Assembly: GCF_016405855.1 (NCBI RefSeq)
Contig: NZ_JAEFCA010000012.1
Span: forward strand, 1 to 64,000
DNA length: 64,000 nucleotides
Direction of reading: 5' to 3'
Source of the DNA: Flavobacterium sp. IB48
GTDB lineage: Bacteria; Bacteroidota; Bacteroidia; Flavobacteriales; Flavobacteriaceae
Shown: in pieces, positions 16,572 through 25,736 of the stretch
How positions within the stretch are numbered: the stretch's first letter is position 1
Layout: each line of letters opens with the position of its first letter
Program-made: the position numbers and the translations under genes
Notes under the pieces: model-generated
The model's database searches: none
Told to the model about the DNA's origin: nothing
Seen by the model: the letters and a program-made list of their open reading frames with translations, nothing else

Positions 16572-17131
16572 TGAATAAAATTGTCCCCATTGGTCTATTG
16601 TTCTTTCTAACAGGAACCGTTTCTCTTTTTGCCCAAGCAAAAAAAGACACGGTTTTGGTCGTAAAAGACACTACTGCATTAGAAGAAATAGACCCGCTTA
16701 CACCAGCAAAAGCAGCTTTCTATTCTGCTGTATTACCAGGTTTAGGTCAAGCATACAACAAAAAGTATTGGAAAATCCCATTGGTTTACGGAGCAATTGG
16801 AACAAGTTTATATTTCTACATAGACAACAATAAAAAATACCACGATTATCGTGACGCCTACAAACGAAGATTAGAAGGCTATAATGATGATAAATATAAA
16901 TATTTGGATGAAAGCCGACTTGTTGCTGGTCAAAAATTCTACCAGAGAAACAGAGACTTATCTGCCTTATTTGTTGTCGGATTTTATGTTTTAAACATTA
17001 TTGATGCCAATGTTGACGCGGCTTTGATACAGTTTAACGTAAATGAAAGACTCTCAATGCGTCCAGAAATTTATCCTGCCGATGTAACATTTAAACCAAA
17101 CGTCGGACTAACCTTTAATTATAAGTTTTAA
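16571..17131 (+). CDS. DUF5683-domain envelope protein
   Basis: A 186-residue protein with GTG start overlapping the parB stop by 1 nt. The signal peptide ends in LFAQ; the DUF5683 signature PAKAAFYSAVLPGLGQAYN is followed by hydrophobic segments (about residues 70-85 and 135-150) and a beta-strand-like C-terminus. The function of DUF5683 is unknown. Its fixed place between parB and dapB in Flavobacteriia suggests coupling of expression but not necessarily of function. Confidence 0.88.
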   Translation: MNKIVPIGLLFFLTGTVSLFAQAKKDTVLVVKDTTALEEIDPLTPAKAAFYSAVLPGLGQAYNKKYWKIPLVYGAIGTSLYFYIDNNKKYHDYRDAYKRRLEGYNDDKYKYLDESRLVAGQKFYQRNRDLSALFVVGFYVLNIIDANVDAALIQFNVNERLSMRPEIYPADVTFKPNVGLTFNYKF

Positions 17132-17171
17132 TAGATTGAATTCTATTTAAAAAATCAAAAAACAAATCATA

Positions 17172-17873
17172 ATGAAAATTGCGCTTTTAGGATACGGAAA
17201 AATGGGCAAAGTAATCGAAAGAATTGCTTTGGAAAGAGGTCATGAAATAGTTTTAAGAAAAGATGAATTTAACACCTATGACGGACTTTCGACTGCTGAT
17301 GTTGCCATCGATTTCAGTGTTCCTTCTGCAGCAGTGAGTAATATTTCTGCATCTTTTAATGCTAATGTGCCTGTAGTGTCAGGAACTACTGGATGGTTAG
17401 AACATTATGACGAAATGATTGCACTTTGCAATGAGACAAAAGGAGGATTTATTTCTAGTTCAAACTTCAGTTTAGGAGTAAATATTTTCTTTGGATTAAA
17501 TGAATATTTAGCTAAAATCATGAAGCAATTCGATTCTTATAAAGTTTCGATGGAAGAAATTCACCACATTCATAAACTTGATGCTCCAAGCGGAACGGCC
17601 ATTTCTTTAGCTCAAGGCGTTATTGAAAACAGCAATTACGCTAATTGGACTATGGAAGAAGCTAAAGCAAATGAAATCCAAATTGAAGCAAAAAGAATTG
17701 GAGAAGTACCTGGTACTCACACAGTAAATTACGACTCTGCCATTGACAGCATCGAAATTAAACATACTGCTCATAACCGCGAAGGTTTTGCTCTTGGAGC
17801 TGTTATCGCTGCAGAATGGCTAGCAGGAAAACAGGGAATTTTCTCAATGAAAGATGTATTAAACTTACAATAA
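17172..17873 (+). CDS. dapB: 4-hydroxy-tetrahydrodipicolinate reductase
   Basis: A 233-residue cytoplasmic enzyme of diaminopimelate and lysine synthesis. It reduces the dihydrodipicolinate-level intermediate with NAD(P)H. The N-terminal GYGKMGKVIE nucleotide-binding loop, VVSGTTGW, and the catalytic EIHHIHKLDAPSGTA are intact, as is the C-terminal NREGFALGAVIAA. It is slightly shorter than E. coli DapB, as usual in Bacteroidota. It follows DUF5683 by 40 nt and precedes lepB. Confidence 0.97.
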   Translation: MKIALLGYGKMGKVIERIALERGHEIVLRKDEFNTYDGLSTADVAIDFSVPSAAVSNISASFNANVPVVSGTTGWLEHYDEMIALCNETKGGFISSSNFSLGVNIFFGLNEYLAKIMKQFDSYKVSMEEIHHIHKLDAPSGTAISLAQGVIENSNYANWTMEEAKANEIQIEAKRIGEVPGTHTVNYDSAIDSIEIKHTAHNREGFALGAVIAAEWLAGKQGIFSMKDVLNLQ

Positions 17874-17930
17874 ATTGACTTAAATTCAAGATTAATAAAA
17901 ACTTGAATTTGAAACTTAAAATACAATATT

Positions 17931-19484
17931 ATGACATTTTACTCTTGGTTCGTATTTTTCTTAGCCGTTCAAATTATTCATTTTCTAGGAACATGGAAAT
18001 TATATCAGGCAGCAGGAAGAAAAAGTTGGGAAGCAGCAATTCCGGTATACAATTCTATCGTTTTAATGAAAATTATTGGACGCCCAACATGGTGGACATT
18101 ACTGCTTTTTATCCCAATCATTAACTTGATTATGTTTCCAGTTATATGGGTAGAAACTTTAAGAACTTTTGGCAAAAAATCAACTTTAGACACTATTTTA
18201 GGTCTTTTTACTTTAGGTTTTTACATTTATGTTGTCAATTACACACAGAAATTAGAGTATAATAAAGATCGTAAATTAACTCCCGAAAATAAAACTGCAG
18301 ATACGGTTAGCTCTTTATTATTTGCAATTATAGTAGCAACATTAGTACACACTTATGTTGTACAACCATACACAATTCCGACATCATCTTTAGAAAAATC
18401 TTTATTGATTGGTGATTTCTTATTTGTGAGTAAATTAAACTATGGGCCTAGAGTCCCAATGACCACGGTAGCTTTGCCAATGGTTCACGACTCTATTCCT
18501 TTAACCAAAACTAAATCCTATTTAAGCTGGCCACAATTACCTTATTTAAGACTTCCAGCTCTTCAAAAAATAAACCGTTGCGACATTGTCGTCTTCAACT
18601 GGCCGGTCGATACCGTTCATTACTTCTTTGAACCAAAAGGAAGACCAGGTGTCATTAAACCAATTGATAAAAAATCAAATTACGTAAAAAGATGTGTTGG
18701 TATACCTGGGGACAGCTTATCAATAAAAGATGGTTACGTTTTTATTAACGGAAAAAAATTAGTTTTACCAGAAAGAGCAAAACCACAGTATTCATACGCT
18801 GTAGCTTTAGACGGAAAAACTCCAATTGACTTTGAAACAATCTTCAAAGAATTAGACATTACAGACCCAGCAGGTTTTAGAACAGAAAAAAGAGACACAC
18901 TCTACTTGGGTTCATTAACAGAAGCGGGAGCAGAAAGATTCAAACATACTCCTGGAGTTACTGCTGTAATTAGAAAAATTGACACGGGAAATAACAATGA
19001 TATTTTCCCTCATATCAACAAATGGAACCAAGATAACATGGGACCTATTTATATTCCTGAAGCTGGAAAAACAGTTGCATTAACAAATGAATCACTTCCT
19101 TTCTATAAAGAGATTATTACAAATTATGAAGGAAATACTTTAGAATTACAAGGTTCTAAATTCATTATTAATGGAAAACCTGCTACAACATATACCTTCA
19201 AACAAAACTATTACTGGATGATGGGAGACAACCGTCATAACTCAGAAGATAGCCGTTATTGGGGTTATGTTCCAGAAGATCATATCGTAGGTAAACCAGT
19301 ATTCATTTGGATGAGCTGGGATACTAACGGAAAAGGAATTAACAAGATTCGCTGGAGCCGAGTATTTACAACTGTAGATGGCGAAGGTCAGCCTCAATCT
19401 TACTTTAAATATTTCTTAATACTTCTAGCTATTTATTTCGTAGGAGATTTTATCTGGAAAAAAAGAAGAGAAAATAAAGCATAA
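17931..19484 (+). CDS. lepB: Signal peptidase I, extended Bacteroidota type
   Basis: A 517-residue membrane protease that removes signal peptides outside the cytoplasmic membrane. Residues 1-105 hold a DUF5684-like membrane domain (about three helices), followed by the canonical anchor (about 125-145). The catalytic Ser is most likely S153 in PTSSLEKSLLIGD and the general base K253 in YVKRCVGIPGD. The GDNRHNSEDSRYWG box lies near residue 430. A long insertion separates the Lys box from it, making the enzyme much longer than the roughly 320 residues of E. coli. A C-terminal helix precedes KKRREN. Confidence 0.96.
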   Translation: MTFYSWFVFFLAVQIIHFLGTWKLYQAAGRKSWEAAIPVYNSIVLMKIIGRPTWWTLLLFIPIINLIMFPVIWVETLRTFGKKSTLDTILGLFTLGFYIYVVNYTQKLEYNKDRKLTPENKTADTVSSLLFAIIVATLVHTYVVQPYTIPTSSLEKSLLIGDFLFVSKLNYGPRVPMTTVALPMVHDSIPLTKTKSYLSWPQLPYLRLPALQKINRCDIVVFNWPVDTVHYFFEPKGRPGVIKPIDKKSNYVKRCVGIPGDSLSIKDGYVFINGKKLVLPERAKPQYSYAVALDGKTPIDFETIFKELDITDPAGFRTEKRDTLYLGSLTEAGAERFKHTPGVTAVIRKIDTGNNNDIFPHINKWNQDNMGPIYIPEAGKTVALTNESLPFYKEIITNYEGNTLELQGSKFIINGKPATTYTFKQNYYWMMGDNRHNSEDSRYWGYVPEDHIVGKPVFIWMSWDTNGKGINKIRWSRVFTTVDGEGQPQSYFKYFLILLAIYFVGDFIWKKRRENKA

Positions 19485-19507
19485 TTAAAAAAAAGTTATT
19501 TTTGTGT

Positions 19508-19548
19508 CAGGTTTCAAGTTTCACGTTTTTACGTCAACTTGAAACCTG
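19508..19548. repeat. Inverted repeat of the CTTGAAAC family
   Basis: Perfect 13-bp arms 19508-19520 and 19536-19548, with an inner 4-bp ACGT stem. It lies after lepB and may stop transcription. Related words recur at 44109-44139 and 52050-52169. Confidence 0.75.
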
Positions 19549-19575
19549 AAACTTTTAAACTTGAAACAAAACAAA

Positions 19576-20190
19576 ATGAATTCCTTAATACTTCCAACTT
19601 ATTTCCCATCTATCAGTCATTTTGCTGTTATAGCACAATCTGACAGTATTACTTTTGAAATGGAAGATAATTTCCAAAAACAGACCAATAGAAATAGGAC
19701 TTATATTTATAGCCCAAATGGAATTCAATTATTAAATATCCCTGTTAAGCATTCTAAAGCCACGCATCAGAAGACAAAAGACATTTTGATCGAAAACGAA
19801 TTTGATTGGCAGAAACAGCATTTTAAATCGCTTGAAGCGGCATATAGAAGCTCTCCTTTCTTCGAGTACTTTGAAGACGATATCGCTCCTATTTTCGAGA
19901 AAAAACACCAATTTTTGATGGATTTAAACTTCGAAGTTCTAGATGTTGTAACTAAATGTCTTCGAATGAAACTGGAATTTGGAAAAACCGCAGAATACTT
20001 TCATGAAGTAAATGATTTTAACGATTTCAGATATTTGGCAAATGGTAAAAAAGATGCTAATTCTTTTGAAAAATACACTCAGGTTTTTGATGACAAACAT
20101 GGCTTCATTAATAATCTAAGTGTTTTGGATCTACTTTTTAACGAAGGTAAATTTGCAATGGATTATTTAAAAACACAGAAAATCGTATAA
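19576..20190 (+). CDS. WbqC-family protein
   Basis: A 204-residue cytoplasmic protein starting at MNSLILPTYFPSISHF. The early LPTYFPS and the NRNRTYIYSPNG segment, followed by basic residues and KDILIENEFDWQKQHFKSLE, match the WbqC-like family, which is found in O-antigen and glycan loci elsewhere. The biochemical role is not settled. It terminates the parA-to-lepB cluster and is separated from lepB by the inverted repeat. Confidence 0.85.
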   Translation: MNSLILPTYFPSISHFAVIAQSDSITFEMEDNFQKQTNRNRTYIYSPNGIQLLNIPVKHSKATHQKTKDILIENEFDWQKQHFKSLEAAYRSSPFFEYFEDDIAPIFEKKHQFLMDLNFEVLDVVTKCLRMKLEFGKTAEYFHEVNDFNDFRYLANGKKDANSFEKYTQVFDDKHGFINNLSVLDLLFNEGKFAMDYLKTQKIV

Positions 20191-20222
20191 ATTATGAATT
20201 GTAAGTTATGAGTTATGAATTC
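20188..20222. repeat. TTATGAATT tandem words
   Basis: The motif TTATGAATT and variants occur three times in 35 nt, starting at the stop codon of the WbqC gene. The reverse complement of the same words recurs at 47106-47134. Confidence 0.6.
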
Positions 20223-20255
20223 TCATATCTTTCTTAACTTATCACGATTAATAAA

Positions 20256-21302
20256 TCATTCCATTGACAATCTTGTCATAATCGGATAGTGATCTGAATT
20301 TTCGAAATCAGGGAAGCTTTCAAATTGCTTTACTTTCATTTTATTGTCTGTAAAGATGTAGTCAATTCTTGCTGGATAATATTTAAATTTATAAGTAGCT
20401 CCAAAACCCTCTCCTGCTTCTTCAAAAGCATCTTTCAATTTTCCTTTGATGCTTCTATACACATAAGAAAACGGACTATTATTCATGTCTCCACAAATAA
20501 TCATTGGAGTTTTGCAGTTTTTTATATGCTCTCTAAAAATCTCAGCTTGTTCTTGCTGTTGCTTAAACCCTTTGCTTATTCTGCCATAAATTCGCTGAGA
20601 TTTTTTTTGGTTAACATTATCAATATCATCTGATATTTCACTTACATCAGGAGAAATTTTAATAGACTGCAAGTGCATATTATAAACACGAATAATATCT
20701 TTTCCACGCTTAATATCGGCATAAACTACATTATTGTCTGATTTTGGAAAAATAATTTTCCCTTCTTCAATAATTGGGAACTTAGAAAAAATAGCCTGTC
20801 CCGTTTTTATTTTTTTTCCATCGATAAAAATATAACGGTGCGGATATACTTTCAAATCTAAATGTGCCGAATTAGAATATTCTTGAATACACAAAATATC
20901 AGGATCTTTTTCGTCTATAAAAGCTTTAATATTTGCTGGAATATCATCGCGATCAAGCCATTTAAAAACATTAAAAAGACGCACATTGTAACTCATAACA
21001 GAAAAATCTTTTTCGTCTTTCACATACTCTTTTGCAGAAAACTTATAGAACTTACTAATGAATGTAATACCTGTCAATAAAACTAAACCAGATAAAATAA
21101 GACGTTTTTTGAACTGAATTCCCCAATAGACGAAAAACAATATGTTGGCTACAAAAAAAGCAGGCATAAACAACGTAAGCACCGATAAAAGCGGAAAACT
21201 TTTAGGTGCTAAAAAAGGTAAAACATAGACGCTAAATGTAAGCACAGTTAGCACTATATTCAAAAAGAACATTATTTTATTAAACCAAGAAAGGTTTTTC
21301 AT
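20256..21302 (-). CDS. Membrane-anchored endonuclease/exonuclease/phosphatase-family protein
   Basis: A 348-residue protein with two or three N-terminal membrane helices (residues about 8-30, 37-58, 68-85) and a C-terminal EEP domain: MSYNVRLFN, DILCIQEYSN, YNMHLQSIKI, ICGDMNNSPFSYVYR and the terminal SDHYPIM. All metal and catalytic signature residues (Asn, Glu, His, Asp-Asn, Asp-His) are visible. The substrate is unknown: nuclease or phospholipid/sugar phosphatase are both possible. It is 19 nt from the upstream rhomboid, in a run with mutL. Confidence 0.9.
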   Translation of the reverse strand: MKNLSWFNKIMFFLNIVLTVLTFSVYVLPFLAPKSFPLLSVLTLFMPAFFVANILFFVYWGIQFKKRLILSGLVLLTGITFISKFYKFSAKEYVKDEKDFSVMSYNVRLFNVFKWLDRDDIPANIKAFIDEKDPDILCIQEYSNSAHLDLKVYPHRYIFIDGKKIKTGQAIFSKFPIIEEGKIIFPKSDNNVVYADIKRGKDIIRVYNMHLQSIKISPDVSEISDDIDNVNQKKSQRIYGRISKGFKQQQEQAEIFREHIKNCKTPMIICGDMNNSPFSYVYRSIKGKLKDAFEEAGEGFGATYKFKYYPARIDYIFTDNKMKVKQFESFPDFENSDHYPIMTRLSME

Positions 21303-21321
21303 ATTTAATTCTCCTACAAGT

Positions 21322-22185
21322 TTATTTTCCAGCTTTAAATAAAAACTCTTTTTCTTCTTTTGTCAGACAATCATATCCTGACTGGCTAATTTTGTCTAAA
21401 ATTTCATCTATCTGTTGCTGCGTTTTGTCTTTCGTAACAATTCTTGATGTTGTTTTTTCTGTAGGTTTTTTGTAATTTTTATGAACTTTTGTGAATGGGG
21501 TCGTAGGAGATTTTCTAAAAAGATTTACGAAGAAATCTAAGGTTTTAGAAACAATGACACTTAAATCGGTACCGTTCTGGAGTAATTTAATATATACAAA
21601 TCCGAAGAAAGCACCTGCAAGATGCGAAATATGTCCGCCCATATTTCCTAAACGAAACTGCATTAAATCTAAGATTATAATAACAGCTGTGATGTGCCAA
21701 AGTTTTACATTTCCGAAAAGAAATAATCGCACATTCATTAAAGGAGAATAAGTTGTTGCTGCCACTAAAATAGCCATAATAGCCGCCGAGGCACCAACAA
21801 TAGAACCGCTGATATTAGAAAAATAAAAACTTAGCGCAAAAGCTACTCCTGCAAAAAGAGCGCTTAAAAGATACAATCCTAAATATTGCTTTTGAGTAAA
21901 ATAAGTAAGAAACAAAGTGCTTGCAAAATTAAGCACCATCATATTAAATAACAGATGAAAAAATCCGTCGTGAAAGAACGCATACGTTAAAAAAGTCCAA
22001 GGTTTAAACATAAAAACCTGAGGATCTGACGACAAAGCCAGCCAATTTGGAAATGCAAACTGACCTACTGAAAATTGATAGAAAAAGATAAGTGACACAA
22101 TAAAACATGCTACGTTCCAATACATAACTCGCATAGCAATACCACCCAATCTATACTGTAATTTTAAATCGTCTAGAATATTCAT
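21322..22185 (-). CDS. Rhomboid-family intramembrane protease (second copy)
   Basis: A 287-residue protein with six membrane segments. The nucleophile motif is VGASAAIMAI (GASA in place of GxSG), the partner His is in HISHLAGAFFGF, and HDGFFHLLFNMMVL carries the conserved HxxxN. A soluble tail of about 75 residues ends in DILDKISQSGYDCLT, absent from the neighbouring copy. The replacement of the motif's last Gly by Ala leaves the Ser intact, so proteolysis is still plausible. Confidence 0.88.
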   Translation of the reverse strand: MNILDDLKLQYRLGGIAMRVMYWNVACFIVSLIFFYQFSVGQFAFPNWLALSSDPQVFMFKPWTFLTYAFFHDGFFHLLFNMMVLNFASTLFLTYFTQKQYLGLYLLSALFAGVAFALSFYFSNISGSIVGASAAIMAILVAATTYSPLMNVRLFLFGNVKLWHITAVIIILDLMQFRLGNMGGHISHLAGAFFGFVYIKLLQNGTDLSVIVSKTLDFFVNLFRKSPTTPFTKVHKNYKKPTEKTTSRIVTKDKTQQQIDEILDKISQSGYDCLTKEEKEFLFKAGK

Positions 22186-22227
22186 AAAAATTCTTCTATT
22201 TTAGAATTCGTACTTTAAAGTTAAAAA

Positions 22228-22977
22228 TTAATTCCAACGGTTGTTATTAAACTGATTTTTTTTCCAGTACCACATAATCATAAATCCAAAAAATGCACCG
22301 CCAATATGCGCATAATGTGCGATTCCAGATTCTATTCCCATCAGCGAACTTCCAAAAATTCCGAAGAAACCATCAAATAAAAGCATGTAAATTGGCACAA
22401 AATATTTTGCCTTTATTGGAATAGGAATAAACATAATTCCCAGTTCTGCATTTGGAAACATAAAAGTAAAAGCCACCAACAATCCATAAATTGCTCCAGA
22501 AGCCCCGACCACAGTTCCGAAATAGGCACTTGTAAAATGTTTAAATTCTGAGACTGTCAAAATTTGCTGCCATCTAGTATCAATCTTTCCTTGATTTAAG
22601 ATATTTAATATATCCGCTTTCGCAAACCCGTGTCCCATCAAAATATTAAGGCTATCTTGATAAAAGTAATAATTAACCGCAAAATTCACCAAAGCTGCTC
22701 CTAGCCCACATGAGATATAGAAAAATAAAAATTTTCTTCCTCCCCAAAAATGTTCTAATGTAGATCCAAAAGAATACAATGCAAACATATTGAATGCGAT
22801 ATGAGCAAAACCGCCATGCATAAACATGTGAGTAACCGGCTGCCAAACTTTAAATTCTGGATTTTCCGGAAAGAAAAGGGCAAGATATTCATAAGAAATT
22901 GGCACTAACTGAGCCCCAATAAAAAATATTATATTAATAATTAGTAGTTGCTTAACTACTGGTGTGATATTCATCAT
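22228..22977 (-). CDS. Rhomboid-family intramembrane protease (first copy)
   Basis: A 249-residue membrane protease with the HGGFAHIAFNMFAL loop, nucleophile motif VGASGAIYGL and catalytic His in AHYAHIGGAFFGF. The start codon overlaps the mutL stop by 4 nt (ATGA), so translation is probably coupled. It sits 42 nt before the second rhomboid, giving a tandem pair. Substrates are unknown. Confidence 0.92.
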   Translation of the reverse strand: MMNITPVVKQLLIINIIFFIGAQLVPISYEYLALFFPENPEFKVWQPVTHMFMHGGFAHIAFNMFALYSFGSTLEHFWGGRKFLFFYISCGLGAALVNFAVNYYFYQDSLNILMGHGFAKADILNILNQGKIDTRWQQILTVSEFKHFTSAYFGTVVGASGAIYGLLVAFTFMFPNAELGIMFIPIPIKAKYFVPIYMLLFDGFFGIFGSSLMGIESGIAHYAHIGGAFFGFMIMWYWKKNQFNNNRWN

Positions 22978-24920
22978 ACTGCAAACTTTTTATCTATATC
23001 TTCAACACGCATGGTGATGAAAGTAGGTTTTTGAAAAGGTGAAATATTTGGATCTTTGCAAGCAAACAATCCGTTTACTATATTATCTTGTTCTTTTTCG
23101 GTTAAATAAGATCCTGTTTTAACCGCTAAACTTTTGGCCATTGACTTTGCAATTGTATCGTTCTGACTGTAGCTATTACCAGGAATTCCGTCTTGTAAAT
23201 CGCTCAATAATTGCTCTATGACCTGCGAAACTTCGCTTTCTGTAATATTTACTGGAATTCCAGAAATTACAACATGATCCGTTTTACTTTCGTCGAAAAC
23301 AAATCCTGTTGTTGCCAGTGAAGGTTTTAACTCTTCGATTAATTCCATTTCAGATGCTGAATAAAACAAATCTAAAGGAAAAAGCAACTGTTGGCTCGAG
23401 GCCTGATTGACCGTCATATTCAGTAAAAATTGTTCGTACAAAATTCGCTGATGCGCGCGCTGTTGATCAACAATAATCATTCCTGATTTTATTGGCGAAA
23501 CAATATATTTTTTATGAATTTGATACGTTTTCTGAGTAGCTTGTTCTACATCTTCGTCATTAAATAAAGAAGAAGTCACTTCTTCGTTTTCGAATGTAAA
23601 AGGCGAACTTTCAATGCTTTCTGGATTTTCAACATCTAAACCAACATATAAACTCTCCCAGCTTGCAGTTGGTTCTACTCTTTTAGAATATCCTGAATAT
23701 GATCCAGAAGATGATGATCCTGATGAAGAAGATGAAGACGAAAAAGAAGAACCAGAACTATATCCTGATGACCCCGAACCAGCTTTACTGTAATGCTGAT
23801 TGGTTTTATCATCAGTAAATGGATTAAAAGTTCCGTCTACTTGAATCGTTGGTACTTCTGCTTCTACATCTTTATAATGATATGGCGTATCTAAATTAGA
23901 ATCTCTATCAAAATCTAAAACCGGCGCAACATTAAATTGTCCTAAACTATGCTTTATAGAGGCTCTTAAAATAGCATATAATGCTTGCTCGTCATCAAAT
24001 TTAATTTCCGTTTTAGTTGGGTGTATATTAATATCAATTGTGTTTGGTGGAACCTGCAAATACAAGAAATAACTTGGCTGAGAACCGTCTTTCAGTAATC
24101 CATCATATGCAGACATTACAGCGTGATGCAAGAAACTGCTTTTTATAAATCGATCGTTTACAAAAAAGAACTGCTCTCCTCTATTTTTCTTAGCAAATTC
24201 AGGTTTACATACAAAACCTTGAACATTTATAATTTCGGTATCTTCGTTTACAGGAACTAATTTTTCATTCGTTTTTCCAGACATAATACCAACAATTCGC
24301 TGGCGATATCCTGCTGCTGGAAGATTATACATCTCACTTCCGTTATGGTAAAAGCTAAAATGAATATTAGGATGCGCTAATGCTACACGCTGAAACTCAT
24401 CCATAACATGACGAAATTCAACCGTATCTGATTTTAAGAAATTACGGCGAGCAGGAATATTAAAAAACAAGTTTTTAACCGCAAATGAAGTTCCTTTTGG
24501 CAAAACAGCCACTTCTTGCGAAACAAATTTACTTCCTTCAATTACAATATGCGTACCTAGTTCGTCTTGGTCCTGTTTCGTTTTCATTTCCATGTGTGCA
24601 ATCGCTGCAATAGAAGCCAAAGCCTCTCCACGAAAACCTTTTGTACCAAGCGAAAATAAATCTTCTGCCTGACGAATTTTTGAAGTGGCATGACGCGCAA
24701 AGCACAAACGTGCATCTGTAACTGTCATTCCGACTCCATTATCAATAACTTGGACTAATGATTTGCCCGCATCTTTAATAATTAATTTAATATCAGTTGC
24801 CTTCGCATCTACAGCATTTTCTAACAATTCTTTTACGACTGAAGCTGGTCTTTGAACCACCTCTCCAGCAGCAATTTGGTTAGCAACGTGATCAGGAAGC
24901 AATTGAATAATACTCGACAT
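22974..24920 (-). CDS. mutL: DNA mismatch repair protein MutL
   Basis: A 648-residue protein. The N-terminal GHKL ATPase has ENAVDAKATDI, DNGVGM and GFRGEALASI. A Ser/Gly-rich linker (about residues 385-415) follows. The C-terminal dimerisation domain carries DQQRAHQRILYE, where endonuclease-type MutL has DQHAxxERxLYE, and SPFQKP where the CPHGRP-type motif is expected. The metal-binding residues of the nuclease thus look lost, so strand incision would need another enzyme. Both changes may be common to Bacteroidota MutL. Confidence 0.95.
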   Translation of the reverse strand: MSSIIQLLPDHVANQIAAGEVVQRPASVVKELLENAVDAKATDIKLIIKDAGKSLVQVIDNGVGMTVTDARLCFARHATSKIRQAEDLFSLGTKGFRGEALASIAAIAHMEMKTKQDQDELGTHIVIEGSKFVSQEVAVLPKGTSFAVKNLFFNIPARRNFLKSDTVEFRHVMDEFQRVALAHPNIHFSFYHNGSEMYNLPAAGYRQRIVGIMSGKTNEKLVPVNEDTEIINVQGFVCKPEFAKKNRGEQFFFVNDRFIKSSFLHHAVMSAYDGLLKDGSQPSYFLYLQVPPNTIDINIHPTKTEIKFDDEQALYAILRASIKHSLGQFNVAPVLDFDRDSNLDTPYHYKDVEAEVPTIQVDGTFNPFTDDKTNQHYSKAGSGSSGYSSGSSFSSSSSSSGSSSSGSYSGYSKRVEPTASWESLYVGLDVENPESIESSPFTFENEEVTSSLFNDEDVEQATQKTYQIHKKYIVSPIKSGMIIVDQQRAHQRILYEQFLLNMTVNQASSQQLLFPLDLFYSASEMELIEELKPSLATTGFVFDESKTDHVVISGIPVNITESEVSQVIEQLLSDLQDGIPGNSYSQNDTIAKSMAKSLAVKTGSYLTEKEQDNIVNGLFACKDPNISPFQKPTFITMRVEDIDKKFAV

Positions 24921-25027
24921 TAAGCAAAAATAAGTTTAAAAGTTAGATTAGGTTTTTGCAAACCAAGAAGTACAAATTTAGTAAATTTTGATTGGCTTTT
25001 AGAATAAGAACAATCATAAAAAAAACA

Positions 25028-25061
25028 AAAAACCTATACCGTTATTACACAGTATAGGTTT
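25028..25061 (-). terminator. Terminator of ribH
   Basis: Arms 25028-25038 and 25051-25061 form an 11-bp stem with a 12-nt loop, followed on the minus strand by a U-rich run. It lies 24 nt after the ribH stop. Confidence 0.75.
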
Positions 25062-25085
25062 TAATATTTTTTAAAACAAATGTGC

Positions 25086-25658
25086 TTATTCGTTTTCTAT
25101 TTTCTTCGGAGAATCTTCAATTTGAATTGCTCCAGAAGTTAGTAATGGCTGATTAAAAATGTGAGCTATTGAAGCTTGCTGACGAATATAAGCCATTTTA
25201 ATTGCTGCAATCGCCGCTTCAGTTCCTTTGTTTCCGTGAACTCCTCCACTTCTATCAATTGACTGTTGCATATTATTATCTGTTAAAACACAGAAAATAA
25301 CTGGAACATCAGTTTGAACATTCAAATCTTTAATTCCTTGTGTAACGCCTTCACAAACAAAATCAAAATGTTTAGTTTCTCCTTGAATTACACATCCAAT
25401 TACAATAACCGCATCAACATTTTGTGTTTGAAGCATTTTTTTAGCTCCGTAGATCAACTCAAAACTTCCAGGAACATTCCAACGGATAATTTGTTGAGCA
25501 GGAACATCGCAATCAACCAAAGCGTCAAAAGCACCATTATAAAGTCCTTCTGTTATAGTATCATTCCATTCAGAAACAACAATCCCAAACCGAAAGTCTT
25601 TCGCGTTTGGGATTGTGTTTTTATCGTATTCTGATAGATTTTTATTTTCAGTAGCCAT
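25086..25658 (-). CDS. ribH: 6,7-dimethyl-8-ribityllumazine synthase
   Basis: A 190-residue enzyme of riboflavin synthesis that joins the aminopyrimidine and the four-carbon butanone phosphate; it forms hollow capsids or pentamers. Visible motifs are VSEWNDTITEGL, GSFELIYGAKKM, VIGCVIQGETKHFDF (with the catalytic His) and GNKGTEAAIAAIKM. The acidic N- and C-terminal extensions make it about 30 residues longer than E. coli RibH. It shares the minus strand with the TPR gene 78 nt upstream and could be co-transcribed. Confidence 0.97.
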   Translation of the reverse strand: MATENKNLSEYDKNTIPNAKDFRFGIVVSEWNDTITEGLYNGAFDALVDCDVPAQQIIRWNVPGSFELIYGAKKMLQTQNVDAVIVIGCVIQGETKHFDFVCEGVTQGIKDLNVQTDVPVIFCVLTDNNMQQSIDRSGGVHGNKGTEAAIAAIKMAYIRQQASIAHIFNQPLLTSGAIQIEDSPKKIENE

Positions 25659-25736
25659 CTGTACTATTTTTGTTATTAAATTTCAGACTGCTAAAATACG
25701 AATCTAAAATCTAAAAACTGAACTCAAATAGTATAA

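Noticed and set aside
23680..23780. Ser/Gly-rich run in MutL as a frameshift or assembly error
   Set aside because: The reading frame continues correctly on both sides, and linkers of this type are normal in MutL.
25659..25736. FMN riboswitch before ribH
   Set aside because: The 78-nt gap is too short and shows none of the conserved FMN-switch motifs.
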